A stretch of 64,000 nucleotides of DNA from Vibrio tarriae (GTDB lineage: Bacteria > Pseudomonadota > Gammaproteobacteria > Enterobacterales > Vibrionaceae), in the NCBI RefSeq assembly GCF_002216685.1, contig NZ_CP022352.1, positions 1-64,000 of the forward strand, written 5' to 3'. Positions 26,543 through 36,102 of the stretch are shown here, in pieces. Positions within the stretch are counted from its first letter, which is position 1; every line of letters begins with the position of its first letter. The position numbers and the translations under genes were made by a program. A model generated the notes under the pieces. That model made no database searches and had not been told where the DNA came from. It was given only the letters and a program-made list of their open reading frames with translations.

Positions 26543-27064
26543 TCAATGAAGGGTTTTAGCAATTAACCGTAAAAGATAGGTTTCACGCTCAATGCTCATG
26601 CCTTTGCGTGGATCATTGAGCAGGGTTTGCTCGTTATGAGCAATCGCTTCGTGAATGTTCACCCATACGGGTTTCATACCATTGCCTTGTTCATAACTTT
26701 CCAACTGAGTCTGACCCAGTTGTTCGTCCACTTCGCAACGGTAACAGTAAGAAACCATATGAATCACATCGACATCTTGCTGTTTGTTCCATGGACGAAA
26801 TTCTTGATATAAACCAAATGGTTTAATGTTACGGATATTTTGTGCCCCTGTTTCTTCTTGCAGTTCGCGGATCATGCCCATCAGCACATCTTCATTGCTT
26901 TCTAATCCACCGCCGGGCAAAGAATAATCGTGGTAACGCTCAGTATAGAGCAGCAAAATGCGCTCACCGCGCATAGCAATCGCGCGAGCGGCTTTACGTT
27001 GCATAATTCGCTGCTGGTTCAACGGCTTAATATCAGGGTGTACAGCGACATATAGAGGTTTCAT
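26543..27064 (-). CDS. Nudix hydrolase
   Basis: 173 residues from ATG 27064 (MKPLYVAVHPDI), preceded by AAGGAGA. The Nudix box reads GGGLESNEDVLMGMIRELQE followed by ETGA, with all required residues (G, E, RE, EE, G). Such enzymes cleave nucleoside-diphosphate-linked compounds; the substrate cannot be told here. It lies downstream of the DHH gene, separated by a hairpin. Confidence 0.88.
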   Translation of the reverse strand: MKPLYVAVHPDIKPLNQQRIMQRKAARAIAMRGERILLLYTERYHDYSLPGGGLESNEDVLMGMIRELQEETGAQNIRNIKPFGLYQEFRPWNKQQDVDVIHMVSYCYRCEVDEQLGQTQLESYEQGNGMKPVWVNIHEAIAHNEQTLLNDPRKGMSIERETYLLRLIAKTLH

Positions 27065-27116
27065 CGGCTCTCCTTTTCCAACGGTTTTGAGCGATGCTAA
27101 CACATCAAAAAGTCGA

Positions 27117-27138
27117 AGACCCTGATAAATCAGGGTCT
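27117..27138 (-). terminator. DHH gene terminator
   Basis: AGACCCTGAT (27117-27126) pairs with ATCAGGGTCT (27129-27138), 19 bases after the DHH stop on the minus strand. Confidence 0.65.
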
Positions 27139-27156
27139 ATTTGCGCTGAATCAAAT

Positions 27157-28089
27157 TTAACCATCTGCATTGATCTGGGTGATCAAGGCTTTTTCGACGC
27201 GATCCGCATCTTCAATCGCGATCTGGCAGGTACCTGCGGCAGCATGTCCGCCACCACCGTATTGAAGCATCAATTGACCGATATTGGTTTTCGAGCTGCG
27301 ATCGAAAATCGATTTTCCGGTGGCGAAAACGATGTTCTGTTTCTGGAATCCCCACATTTTATGAATAGAGATATTGCACTGCGGATAGAGGGCATAAATG
27401 ATAAAACGGTTCCCCGCATAGATGGTTTCTTCTTCTGTAAGATCAAGCAACACCAGATTTTGGTAAACCTTACCACAGCGCTGGATCTGCTCTTTGAACA
27501 AGGTTTCATGTTTACGGTACAGATCTACCCGTTCTTTCACATCAGGCAGTTGCAGGATTTCGTCAATCGATGCGTGAGTGCAGTGATCAATCAATGCCAT
27601 CATTAAGTTGTAATTAGAGATCCGGAAATTGTGGAAGCGTCCAAGACCAGTACGAGCATCCATCAAAAAGTTCAGCAAATTCCAACCCGTAGAATCTAAG
27701 ACCTCATCACGAGTAAATTGCGCCGAGTCCCCTTTATCTACCGCCTCCATCATTTCAACCCATTCAAAGGGAAAGGTTTTGGTTCCGCCGTAGTGCTCCC
27801 ACACCACACGCGCAGCCGAAGGCGCATGTGGGTTAATAATGTGATTGGCTCTCTCGCCTCTATTTCTGAGAGTTTCTGAGAGGTGATGATCAAATACCAA
27901 ATGCGCCTTGGCGACATAAGGCAAGTTAGTGATGATGTCTCGCTCCGTGATAGGGACCTTACCATCTTGCATATCTTTTGGATGGACAAACTGGATGTCA
28001 TCTATCAGCTCGGTACTTTTGAGCAAAATTGCACACACCAAACCATCAAAATCACTGCGTGTCACTAATCGATACTTGAGTGATGACAT
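27157..28089 (-). CDS. DHH-family phosphoesterase
   Basis: 310 residues. Metal-binding motifs are SDFDGLVCAI (the DxD near the start), LVFDHHLSET (DHH) and the C-terminal DHHA1-like GGGGHAAAGTCQI. Family members include exopolyphosphatase-like, RecJ-like and nanoRNase enzymes; the early SDFDG motif is usual in the exopolyphosphatase-related group annotated in vibrios. Substrate unknown. Monocistronic apart from a possible read-through to the Nudix gene. Confidence 0.85.
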   Translation of the reverse strand: MSSLKYRLVTRSDFDGLVCAILLKSTELIDDIQFVHPKDMQDGKVPITERDIITNLPYVAKAHLVFDHHLSETLRNRGERANHIINPHAPSAARVVWEHYGGTKTFPFEWVEMMEAVDKGDSAQFTRDEVLDSTGWNLLNFLMDARTGLGRFHNFRISNYNLMMALIDHCTHASIDEILQLPDVKERVDLYRKHETLFKEQIQRCGKVYQNLVLLDLTEEETIYAGNRFIIYALYPQCNISIHKMWGFQKQNIVFATGKSIFDRSSKTNIGQLMLQYGGGGHAAAGTCQIAIEDADRVEKALITQINADG

Positions 28090-28324
28090 GTTATTCCCTC
28101 TTCAAAGACTTGAGATCCCCACCCATTGGAAAATGCCCTTTGTGCCAAATAAACTGACGCCGACTGCCAATTCTGGGATACCAAACCTAAAATGAAACAA
28201 AAATGTTGTTTATTAGAGCTTTTATTAATTGTAGACAGCATCAATCTTTTGACAAATCTGACATATAGCAAAAAACAATTTTTGTAGAATATGGATATGC
28301 AACCCATAACAGGATGAAGAAAGT

Positions 28325-28579
28325 ATGAATAAAACAACCTTATTATTAGCAAGTGTGGCAGGTGCCACCTTACTAGCAGGATGTGCGCGTCAAGAAAACG
28401 AATACACCGTAAAAGAATACGTATCAATGGCCAATCCAGCAGCAGTGTTTTGCGTTAAACAAGGTGGTGAGCTAGAAACAGTCACTGAAAATGATCAACG
28501 CATCACTTACTGTGTGACCAAAAATGGCGAGAAAGTTGAGCAGTGGGAATATTTTCGCCAAAACCATGACCAACAATAG
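28325..28579 (+). CDS. DUF333 lipoprotein
   Basis: 84 residues. Signal MNKTTLLLASVAGATLLAGC with lipobox LAGC. The core MANPAAVFCVKQGGELETVT followed by TYCV is the DUF333 motif (paired Cys), sometimes labelled putative haemolysin without good support. Function unknown; outer-membrane or periplasmic by the signal. Confidence 0.85.
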   Translation: MNKTTLLLASVAGATLLAGCARQENEYTVKEYVSMANPAAVFCVKQGGELETVTENDQRITYCVTKNGEKVEQWEYFRQNHDQQ

Positions 28580-28601
28580 TCATCGCCGGTTGGGATAGAT
28601 G

Positions 28602-28625
28602 AGGCAGCCTAGCTGCCTTTTTGGT
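28602..28625 (+). terminator. DUF333 gene terminator
   Basis: GGCAGC, loop CTA, GCTGCC and then a T5 run, 24 bases after the lipoprotein stop. Confidence 0.8.
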
Positions 28626-28645
28626 TTTTATTGGTACACTTTCGG

Positions 28646-29599
28646 TTAGCGCTTCCACCAACGTCCTGAACGTTCGAGTTCGGGATCGCTCAAACGGTTC
28701 AATAACGTCAGTTCAGTATCCAAGATAGCCAACGCTTCACAAAACACCTGCTGATCTATCTGACTGTCCATGGTGGAATGATTTACCGCTAGGCTATGAT
28801 TAGCTTGCTCATGGTTAACTTGGTCATGGCTAACTTGACCATGCTGAATCTGGTAAACCGTGGACTCCACGACGGTTTCAATCACATCGAGCAATGAAAG
28901 CAATCTGGGCTCTTCACTCATGGTGTGGCGAAGTTCGGCGATCGCTTTTTGCGCAATCCAATAAGGCTGCTGCTGAACTTGCGTGAGCGGCCTTTGGAAA
29001 GCGTTTGCCACAACGCCTTCAAGAAAAACACGATAAGTCGTCAGTTCATCGACCCACAAAAAACGTAAGCCTTGCGGGTTTTGGTGAGGATACGGCACGC
29101 AAAGATGAGCCTTAAGATCGCGCGCAATCTCTAACCGGACGCCAGACTGTGCGCAGCGCTCAACCAACTTGCGTAACAAACCTTGTTCATCCATCAGTTG
29201 CTGGATTTCAAAAATTCGTTTGAGATGGTAGTCATTGGATACCAAGGTCAAGGCAAGTGTTTCACCGCGCTGCACAACACCACTTTCCAATAATACCTGC
29301 GCCACATGCTCAATATTTTCCACTGTGCTGGTGGATTCTTGCTCAAGCAGCACATCGATTAGTGGGAATGACAGCCCTAATTGTTGGCGACGTTGCTCAA
29401 AATACTCATGCATTCGCTTTGCTTCAGACACCGTCTGGCCGAGAGTAATACCACCGCAAAAGACCACTCGTGCCGCCGTATTTTCATGACACTGTAACGC
29501 AGAGATCAATCCATCGACGCGGCTTTTGCCTTCTAATGTTAGTTGGTTAGCATTAAGACGTTTACCGAGCACCACATAAATCGGACACACTGCTGACAT
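28646..29599 (-). CDS. DUF218/YdcF-like protein with 5-residue repeats
   Basis: 317 residues. The DUF218 fold is seen from IYVVLGKRLNANQLTLEGKS, with VVFCGGITLGQTVSEAKRMH, ESTSTVENIEHVAQVL and LVSNDYHLKRI. YdcF of E. coli binds S-adenosylmethionine; other members (ElyC, SanA) act on the envelope. No membrane segment is present here. Near residue 255 a short repeat HGQVS, HDQVN, HEQAN, HSLAV is encoded by 15-bp tandem units at 28797-28856. Function unknown. Confidence 0.82.
   Translation of the reverse strand: MSAVCPIYVVLGKRLNANQLTLEGKSRVDGLISALQCHENTAARVVFCGGITLGQTVSEAKRMHEYFEQRRQQLGLSFPLIDVLLEQESTSTVENIEHVAQVLLESGVVQRGETLALTLVSNDYHLKRIFEIQQLMDEQGLLRKLVERCAQSGVRLEIARDLKAHLCVPYPHQNPQGLRFLWVDELTTYRVFLEGVVANAFQRPLTQVQQQPYWIAQKAIAELRHTMSEEPRLLSLLDVIETVVESTVYQIQHGQVSHDQVNHEQANHSLAVNHSTMDSQIDQQVFCEALAILDTELTLLNRLSDPELERSGRWWKR
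28797..28856 (-). repeat. 15-bp tandem repeat inside DUF218 gene
   Basis: Four diverged units of 15 bases (TGATTAGCTTGCTCA, TGGTTAACTTGGTCA, TGGCTAACTTGACCA and a weaker fourth) encode the HxQxx pentapeptides. Copy number may vary between strains as the unit keeps the frame. Confidence 0.65.
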
Positions 29600-29800
29600 T
29601 CAATCTTGCCTCTCTGACGTTCAGTATTAAAAAACCGTTATAGGAAAATAAATTCATTTTCCCCTCAGCACCGACCGGCACCACCCAATCGTTGCGATAG
29701 AGAAAATGAGTGCATCACAGATTTTTTCTGCCATAATCGCGCCCTCATTTTATTAGATGCTGATGTAAAGACTAAGTTTAGAGATATACACCAGCTTAAT

Positions 29801-31291
29801 GTGAAGAAACAGACCGATATGTGGAATAAACTCAATAAATCAATGATGTTCTGCCAAATGATGTTTGGCCTCTCGTTCTACGGCGTCATGGTGATCTTAA
29901 CTCGCTTCTTCTTGGAAGATCTCAACTACAGCGAAGCCGATACCATGATGGTCGTGGGTGCATTCTCGTCGATTGGGCCCCTGTTTGCCATCGCCGGAGG
30001 TTTTATTGCCGATAAATTTCTCGGCGCGTATCGTTCATTGGCCATTTCTTACGTAACGTTTGCGATCGGTTACGCTTTATTGGTTTTGGGTGCATCATCC
30101 ACCCATGTTCCCTTAAGTCTGGTTGGCATCGCTTTGGCCAGCTACGCTCGCGGCTTAATGTCACCTTCTTATCCAAGCTTGTACAAACGTACTTTTGCCA
30201 GTGAAGAAGATTTCAATAATGGCTATCCCGTTAACTATTCGGTCAACAACGTCGGCGCACTTTTGGGACAATACCTGTTTCCAATGCTAGTGTTGCTGCT
30301 GGGTTTTCACGGCAGCTTCGCGCTTTCTGCATTAATGGCAACCTTAGCCACCATCACCCTAGTGGTGATGCGTCGTCCACTGATTGAAGTGGCCAGCGAG
30401 AAAGATCAGCAATCCGTGAGCTTGAGCAATTGGATGGCGTTCACCCTACTTTCACTGGCGATGGTTGGTTTGGTATTTTTCATGTTCTCAAACATGGCGA
30501 TTGGCCAAAACATCGTGTATGCGATTGGGCTTGCAGCGATTGTCTATTTCATCAGTTTGATGTTGAAAGCTCGCCGCGCGGAAGCTCTAAAAATGGGCAC
30601 CATCTTGATTGTGACGGTACTGACCACCTGCTTCTTTGTGTATTACGGGCAAATGATGACCTCAATGACCATGGTCACGATTAATACCATGCGCGGCGAA
30701 CTGTTTGGCATCATCCCGATTGCGCCGGAAGCCTCGATGGCCATGAACCCACTCTGGTGTATTGTGGCAGGCCCCGCCATTTCCTATCTGTTTTCTACAC
30801 TAGAAAAGCGTGGCATTACCTTCTCAACCGCAACCAAAATCGCGTTTGCCTTTGTGCTAACCGCTATTTCATTTGGCATTCTGACGTTTGCCGTTTCAAC
30901 CGTTGGTGAAGAGGCAATTATCCGCCCAGAAGTGTTCTTGGTGATCCATTTCTTCCAAGCGTTTGCAGAAGTCGTGGTGGGAAGTTTAGTAGTAGCGTTT
31001 ATTCTGTCGGTCGCACCCAAGCAGATTGAGAATTTCTCAGTGAGCTTGTTTTATATCGCGATGGCGCTCAGCGGCATTATTGGCGCAGTCTTCTCCACCT
31101 CCATCGCGTTAGAAAAAGGCCAAGTTGTGACTCAGCAGATCGTACAGATCATTTACGGCGACTACTTCAAGTTGCTAACGGTACTCGCAGTCGTCATGGT
31201 GGGTGTGGCTCTGCTCGCGTCTGCGCTGATCCGTAAAATGCTTGCCGCAGCAGATGCGTATTCACCAAGTATCCAAGATAAGCAAGCTTAA
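29801..31291 (+). CDS. POT-family proton/peptide symporter
   Basis: 496 residues, 12-14 membrane spans. Start is GTG 29801, with ATG 29819 as the alternative. FFLEDLNYSEADTMMVVGAF, GGFIADKFLGAYRSL (the POT/MFS loop 2-3 motif) and the NNGYPVNYSVNNVGALLGQY stretch mark the proton-dependent oligopeptide transporter family. Imports di- and tripeptides with protons. Single-gene unit with terminator. Confidence 0.8.
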   Translation: MKKQTDMWNKLNKSMMFCQMMFGLSFYGVMVILTRFFLEDLNYSEADTMMVVGAFSSIGPLFAIAGGFIADKFLGAYRSLAISYVTFAIGYALLVLGASSTHVPLSLVGIALASYARGLMSPSYPSLYKRTFASEEDFNNGYPVNYSVNNVGALLGQYLFPMLVLLLGFHGSFALSALMATLATITLVVMRRPLIEVASEKDQQSVSLSNWMAFTLLSLAMVGLVFFMFSNMAIGQNIVYAIGLAAIVYFISLMLKARRAEALKMGTILIVTVLTTCFFVYYGQMMTSMTMVTINTMRGELFGIIPIAPEASMAMNPLWCIVAGPAISYLFSTLEKRGITFSTATKIAFAFVLTAISFGILTFAVSTVGEEAIIRPEVFLVIHFFQAFAEVVVGSLVVAFILSVAPKQIENFSVSLFYIAMALSGIIGAVFSTSIALEKGQVVTQQIVQIIYGDYFKLLTVLAVVMVGVALLASALIRKMLAAADAYSPSIQDKQA

Positions 31292-31352
31292 CAAGCAGTG
31301 AATCAAACCATCGCACAAACCAGAGATGGCAATGCGACTGCTGATGATTGAT

Positions 31353-31377
31353 GAAATGGCCTGCGGGCCATTTCTTT
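31353..31377 (+). terminator. POT transporter terminator
   Basis: GAAATGGCC (31353-31361) pairs with GGCCATTTC (31366-31374) followed by TTTTAT. Confidence 0.8.
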
Positions 31378-31390
31378 TATCCCGTTTTTC

Positions 31391-32296
31391 TTATCTGGCG
31401 AAGGCAACAACCAACCCTGCCACAATCGCGCTAACGCCGAGTAAACGAGTTACGTACCAACGCTCTCCAAGAAATGCGATCCCCATAAACAGTCCAAACA
31501 CGATGCTAGTTTGACGCAGTGCGACAATAAAACTGACGTTTTCGGTCAACGTCATGGCATAGAGGACCAAGCTATAGGTTCCTCCCATCATCAATCCCGC
31601 GAGGGTCGCGGTATAACGAATGCGCCATGCTTCAATAAACGGAGCGCGTTGACCAGTGAGCAAATACCAGATCGCCAGTGGTATGCACATTGCCCAAAAT
31701 TGAATCCCCAAATAAAGCACGGCAGAGTAACTGGCAGGCATCTGTAAACCTACAGTCTGTTCTATGATCGCTAGCGCTTCTTTATCGATAATCGAATACC
31801 CTGCCGTGCCTAGCGCCGCGACCAAAGCCCACACAATGCCGAGGTTGGCATAATCGGCGAAACGAAACTGACGAAACTTTTGCAGCGGGATCATCAAGCA
31901 GCCGAGCGTGATCAACGCAAATCCCAGCCACTGATTAAGCTGTAAGTTATAGCCCAGCATCACAGTGCCTGCACCAACCAACAATACGGGCAATCCGCGC
32001 GCTAAAGGATAAGCAATGCCGATATCCACTTTGCTGTAAGCAAAAGCCAGCCCTAGCATGTACACCATCTGGCTCAGCCCACTCACAATCAGGAGTAACC
32101 AAAATTGAGTCGGCAGCGTTGACCAACCAATCTTAGTGAAATACCACAAAATATAAGGAGTGAGGAGTAGTGACGTCGCTGACGTGGCGCCAAGAAAGAA
32201 CGAAGGACCCGAACTTTGGTAGCGTTTGCCGATGATGTTCCAGCCCGCATGCAACAGCGCAGAAAACAGCACAATTATGATAGGCACAATAGACAT
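31391..32296 (-). CDS. EamA/DMT-family transporter
   Basis: 301 residues with ten membrane segments in two EamA repeats (IGIAYPLARGLPVLLVGAGT; FIVALRQTSIVFGLFMGIAF, and FLGERWYVTRLLGVSAIVAG). It follows the phosphonate regulator on the same strand and may export or import a related metabolite. The substrate is unknown; neighbourhood suggests membership in the aminoethylphosphonate unit. Confidence 0.82.
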   Translation of the reverse strand: MSIVPIIIVLFSALLHAGWNIIGKRYQSSGPSFFLGATSATSLLLTPYILWYFTKIGWSTLPTQFWLLLIVSGLSQMVYMLGLAFAYSKVDIGIAYPLARGLPVLLVGAGTVMLGYNLQLNQWLGFALITLGCLMIPLQKFRQFRFADYANLGIVWALVAALGTAGYSIIDKEALAIIEQTVGLQMPASYSAVLYLGIQFWAMCIPLAIWYLLTGQRAPFIEAWRIRYTATLAGLMMGGTYSLVLYAMTLTENVSFIVALRQTSIVFGLFMGIAFLGERWYVTRLLGVSAIVAGLVVAFAR

Positions 32297-32353
32297 ACGA
32301 CAACCTTGTCATAGCCCTGTCGAAGACAGGGCAGAAATGCATGAGTGATAGAG

Positions 32354-33058
32354 TTAGCGCTTCAATTCAGCCATCGACTCAATGGTAATGGCATCGTGAC
32401 GCCAATACTCAATATCACAATCGATCAACTCGCCTTTCTGGTTATAGTTGACCCGCTCCACCACCATTGCTGGTGTACCCGATGTTGCGCGCAGAGCTTG
32501 AGCCATTTCGCCCAGTAACGAGCTGGTTGATATACGGTAGTGAATCGTCTGGTATTGTGTCGCATAGTGTTCACGATACAGATCGGTGAGTGACTGTGAC
32601 AGATCAAAATCGAGCAGATTCGGAAACAGCTCTGGGCGAATGTAGTTGGTCACATACACCACAGGTCGGTTATCCAAATAACGCACACGGTCTACACGAT
32701 ACACATCCGAAAACGGTTTAAGTTTTAAAAGGCGAGTCGCCTGCTTGTTGGCGATCACTGCTTTGGCAGACATCAGCTCCGTTTTCGGCTGGCGATTTTG
32801 CGCCAACGCCATATTGGTAAAATTGAGCGTTTGAGTGGGGTCATAGCGTAAAGGTGCGGGCGAAATAAACCAACCGCGGCGATCTTCACGATAAATCTTC
32901 CCTTCAGCTTCAAGTAGGGAAAGCGCCTCACGCAAGGTGACTCGCGTAGTATCAAATGATTCGGCTAACTTGCGCTCAGCGGGCAGCTTTTGGCGCGGCA
33001 TCAGCATGCCGGCATCAATCTGCTCTACGATGGCATCTTTAATTTTTACGTATTGCAC
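32354..33058 (-). CDS. phnR: GntR/UTRA regulator of aminoethylphosphonate genes
   Basis: 234 residues: GntR winged HTH at 1-70 (LPAERKLAESFDTTRVTLRE, LSLLEAEGKIYREDRRG) and a UTRA effector domain. It lies in the same unit as the ABC importer for 2-aminoethylphosphonate, in the place of PhnR. Three matching palindromes (35982, 37133, 37329) before phnT, phnS and phnW are the probable operators. Ligand inferred to be aminoethylphosphonate or a pathway intermediate. Confidence 0.83.
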   Translation of the reverse strand: MQYVKIKDAIVEQIDAGMLMPRQKLPAERKLAESFDTTRVTLREALSLLEAEGKIYREDRRGWFISPAPLRYDPTQTLNFTNMALAQNRQPKTELMSAKAVIANKQATRLLKLKPFSDVYRVDRVRYLDNRPVVYVTNYIRPELFPNLLDFDLSQSLTDLYREHYATQYQTIHYRISTSSLLGEMAQALRATSGTPAMVVERVNYNQKGELIDCDIEYWRHDAITIESMAELKR

Positions 33059-33082
33059 TTGCGATCCTATTGCCTCTTTCCA

Positions 33083-34783
33083 CTAACGCTTGCGCCAAGC
33101 TTGCAGGCGGCCAAACAATCCAAACTCTAATCCCACATGCAGCAATTTGGCTAATGCGGCCGAGAGCATAATCATCACCGCCATGGCGGCGGCAGCGCCC
33201 GTTTGTCCTGCATCATCCATATTCAGTACCGCAACCGATGCGGGTACGGTGTCGGTTGAGTAGAGGAATACTACCGCAGAAGTGGTGGTTAATGCATTAA
33301 TAAACAAATAGCTAGCAATGTCCAATACCGCAGGTAAGGACACGGGTAACGTCACTTTCCACAGTAAACGATATTGCGGCAGCTTGATGGAGGCGGCCGT
33401 CGCCTCCAATTCAGGTGGCAACTGTTTAAGCGCGGTAGCCGCTGTCATATGCCCCACCGTGTAGTAATGCACCACGGTATTGATCACCAAAAGCAGCATG
33501 CCGCCGTACAACCCATTGAGCGGATTAGACGCGTGATTGAAAAAGAAGATGTAACCCAAACCCAGCACTAAGCCGGGAACCGCCATCGGTACCATACTCA
33601 GCATCTGCATCGTCTGACGCAGCGGCGCGAACACTCGCCCTTTTTCAATACTGTAAGCGCCGAGAAAAATGATCACCGTTCCACACAACGCGGTGAAGCT
33701 GGCTAAGGTGAGTGAGTTAAAATACGGGCTCCAACCATAGGCACTGGTTTCGGCAAATTGGTAATGTTTGAGCGTCAGCGCCGTATTCCATGGCCAAAAC
33801 GTCACCAGCGAGCCGTATACCGCAGTGGCTAATACTGCCACAATCGCCACGCAAATCAGTACACAATAGAGTAGGCATAAACCATCACGTAGCCGATGTG
33901 GTGCAGGTTGGTAAGCCACAGAACGGGTATCAAACAGGCTTTGCTGTTTTTTCTGCACCCAGCGATCGGCAATAAACGCAAACACGGCGGGTAGCAACAG
34001 CACAATACTGGTCACCGCGCCCATCGCGAAATTCTGTTGCCCCACTACTTGTTTGAAAATGTCCGTTGCAAGCACGTTATAGCTGCCACCAATCACTTTC
34101 GGTACACCGAAATCACACACCACCAAGGTAAAGACAACGATCAACGCACTGATCAACCCATATTTGGCCGCCGGTAGCGTAACAATAAAAAACGTTTTGA
34201 TGGGGGATGTTTTCAGCGCCCTCGCCGCTTCATACAAACGGGCATCAGAGGTGCTCAGCGAAGTAGTCAGAATCATCAACGCATGCGGAAATGTCCAGAA
34301 AATCAAACCCAGCGTAATACCTAAGCCTCCATAAATGGATTCACCGCCGAGCCAACTCTTAAGCATCCCTTGATTACCAAATAGGAAAATCAGACTGATC
34401 GCGGGCAGTAATGAAGGCGCGAGAATCGGCGCACTGCCTAACACTCGAAACAGATGTTTTCCCGGCATACAAGAGCGGGTCAATGCGTAGGCGTAACCAA
34501 ACGCGAGAATACCAACAATCGCCGTCACACTGATACCAAGCACTAAGGTATTGCGCAAAGATTGCCAGAGCGCTGCCGAGGAAAAATATTGGGCGAAGTA
34601 AGCGAGTCCGACAAATTCACCCTGCCCATTTTGCACGCTTTTCACCAACATAGCGGCCAGCGGCGCGACAATAAACAGCAGCATCAGTGATAGCAGGATT
34701 AATAAGGTGGTCGATAAAATCAGGCTATCGCGACTCCAATGCGGCAATATCCGCACTGAAAAAGTACGAGCGACATTCAACAT
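33083..34783 (-). CDS. Two-domain ABC permease for 2-aminoethylphosphonate
   Basis: 566 residues; start at 34783 has AAGGAG in the right place. About twelve membrane segments in two permease halves, each with an EAA-type loop (YEAARALKTSPIKTFFIVTL; LEATAASIKLPQYRLLWKVT). It is equal to PhnU and PhnV fused, as in ferric-type (FbpB) permeases. Forms the importer with the ATPase upstream and the binding protein encoded at 36103. Confidence 0.87.
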   Translation of the reverse strand: MLNVARTFSVRILPHWSRDSLILSTTLLILLSLMLLFIVAPLAAMLVKSVQNGQGEFVGLAYFAQYFSSAALWQSLRNTLVLGISVTAIVGILAFGYAYALTRSCMPGKHLFRVLGSAPILAPSLLPAISLIFLFGNQGMLKSWLGGESIYGGLGITLGLIFWTFPHALMILTTSLSTSDARLYEAARALKTSPIKTFFIVTLPAAKYGLISALIVVFTLVVCDFGVPKVIGGSYNVLATDIFKQVVGQQNFAMGAVTSIVLLLPAVFAFIADRWVQKKQQSLFDTRSVAYQPAPHRLRDGLCLLYCVLICVAIVAVLATAVYGSLVTFWPWNTALTLKHYQFAETSAYGWSPYFNSLTLASFTALCGTVIIFLGAYSIEKGRVFAPLRQTMQMLSMVPMAVPGLVLGLGYIFFFNHASNPLNGLYGGMLLLVINTVVHYYTVGHMTAATALKQLPPELEATAASIKLPQYRLLWKVTLPVSLPAVLDIASYLFINALTTTSAVVFLYSTDTVPASVAVLNMDDAGQTGAAAAMAVMIMLSAALAKLLHVGLEFGLFGRLQAWRKR

Positions 34784-34793
34784 ACTTTTCTCC

Positions 34794-35966
34794 TTATGCC
34801 GCATAAGCACAGCTGGCTGTAGCTGCTGGCGTTGTCGACATGACCTTACGACGGTACGCGCGCAGCTGCCCTGCTCTCAATGCCAAATATCGAACATCGC
34901 CCGTTTTTAAATGCATGGTTTGTACCTGTGTGATCGGTAAATCGACACACACGGGCGGAGCCAAACGCTCACCTTGAAACATACATTCGACTCGATAAAA
35001 CGCGCCAAGAAACTCCAAATGGCGAATGACGACTGGAATGGCCTCGTTGTAGCGCGTAACCAGTTCTAGATTTTCAGGGCGCACAGCCAAATCAAATTGT
35101 TCACCTTGGCAAGGCGTATAATTTTCGATTTTGGGCAAAGCAATAAGAGATTCAGCAATACGCAGTTGCTGGGAACTCGCCATGGAAACGGGAATAAAAT
35201 TCATCGTGCCAACAAACTCAGCTACAAAACGGCTGGCGGGCTTTTGGTAGATCTCTTGCGGCGTACCAACTTGCTCAATCACCCCGTGGTTCATCACCAC
35301 AATGCGATCCGCCATGGTTAACGCTTCTTCTTGATCATGCGTGACCATGATGGTGGTAATGCCCAATTTACGTTGCAGTTGGCAGATTTCTTCGCGCAAA
35401 TGCGTTCTTACCTTGGCATCAAGAGCGGAAAGCGGTTCATCAAGCAGTAATAACCCCGGCGATAATGCCAAAGCACGCGCTAACGCCACCCGCTGCTGCT
35501 GACCGCCAGAGAGCTGGCTTGGGTATTTTTGTGCCGATGTGGCGAGCCCGATCATCTCCAACCACTGCTCCACTTTCTCTAACGCATCACGGACTGACAT
35601 GCCTTGATTGCGCAAACCGATGGCGATGTTTTCTTCCACCGTTAAATTGGGAAATAGAGCATAAGATTGGAACACGATGCCGAAATCACGCTGCTCGGGT
35701 GGTAAAAAAGTAATCGCTTGCTGGTTTTGGTGAATGGTGCCAGAGGTGGGGAGATCTAACCCCGCGATGGCGCGCAATAAGGTGGTTTTGCCACAGCCAG
35801 AAGGGCCAAGAAAGCAGACAAACTCCCCTTTTTCAATCGACAAACTGATGTCATTGAGCGCGGTAAATGAGCCAAACTGTTTTACCACATGACGAATATC
35901 GAGGTAGCTTCTGCTGATCGCTTGAGGTTCATTCTGCTGCTGTGAATTAAGATTGTGCATGGTCAT
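34794..35966 (-). CDS. phnT: ABC ATPase for 2-aminoethylphosphonate import
   Basis: 390 residues. Walker A GPSGCGKTT, signature LSGGQQQRVALARALAL, Walker B LLLLDEPLSALD, H-loop VTHDQEEA; a C-terminal TOBE-like domain follows from about 270. The spacing and neighbours match PhnT of the aminoethylphosphonate uptake system. It is upstream of the permease, separated by 10 bases, with operator 35982-35997 just before it. Confidence 0.88.
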   Translation of the reverse strand: MTMHNLNSQQQNEPQAISRSYLDIRHVVKQFGSFTALNDISLSIEKGEFVCFLGPSGCGKTTLLRAIAGLDLPTSGTIHQNQQAITFLPPEQRDFGIVFQSYALFPNLTVEENIAIGLRNQGMSVRDALEKVEQWLEMIGLATSAQKYPSQLSGGQQQRVALARALALSPGLLLLDEPLSALDAKVRTHLREEICQLQRKLGITTIMVTHDQEEALTMADRIVVMNHGVIEQVGTPQEIYQKPASRFVAEFVGTMNFIPVSMASSQQLRIAESLIALPKIENYTPCQGEQFDLAVRPENLELVTRYNEAIPVVIRHLEFLGAFYRVECMFQGERLAPPVCVDLPITQVQTMHLKTGDVRYLALRAGQLRAYRRKVMSTTPAATASCAYAA

Positions 35967-35981
35967 AAAAGCACCTTTAAT

Positions 35982-35997
35982 TTGGTATAGTCCAAAA
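35982..35997. promoter_or_regulatory. PhnR-type operator (phnT promoter)
   Basis: TTGGTATAGTCCAAAA, a GntR-type palindrome, occurs identically at 37329-37344 before phnW, and in variant form at 37133-37148 before phnS. Confidence 0.7.
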
Positions 35998-36070
35998 CTA
36001 ACAAGACTTTATTGCACTGCGGTGACAGTTTTATCGCTGATGCGTGACCATCTGATGACAGAGAGATAAA

Positions 36071-36092
36071 AAAGGAGGCTTTCGCCTCCTTT
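36071..36092 (-). terminator. phnS terminator
   Basis: AAAGGAGGC (36071-36079) pairs with GCCTCCTTT (36084-36092); on the minus strand T residues follow. Confidence 0.82.
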
Positions 36093-36102
36093 GATGAACA
36101 AG

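Noticed and set aside
32314..32332. GCCCTGTC/GACAGGGC hairpin as terminator of phnR
   Set aside because: A good stem, but no T tract on the minus strand and the next gene may be cotranscribed.
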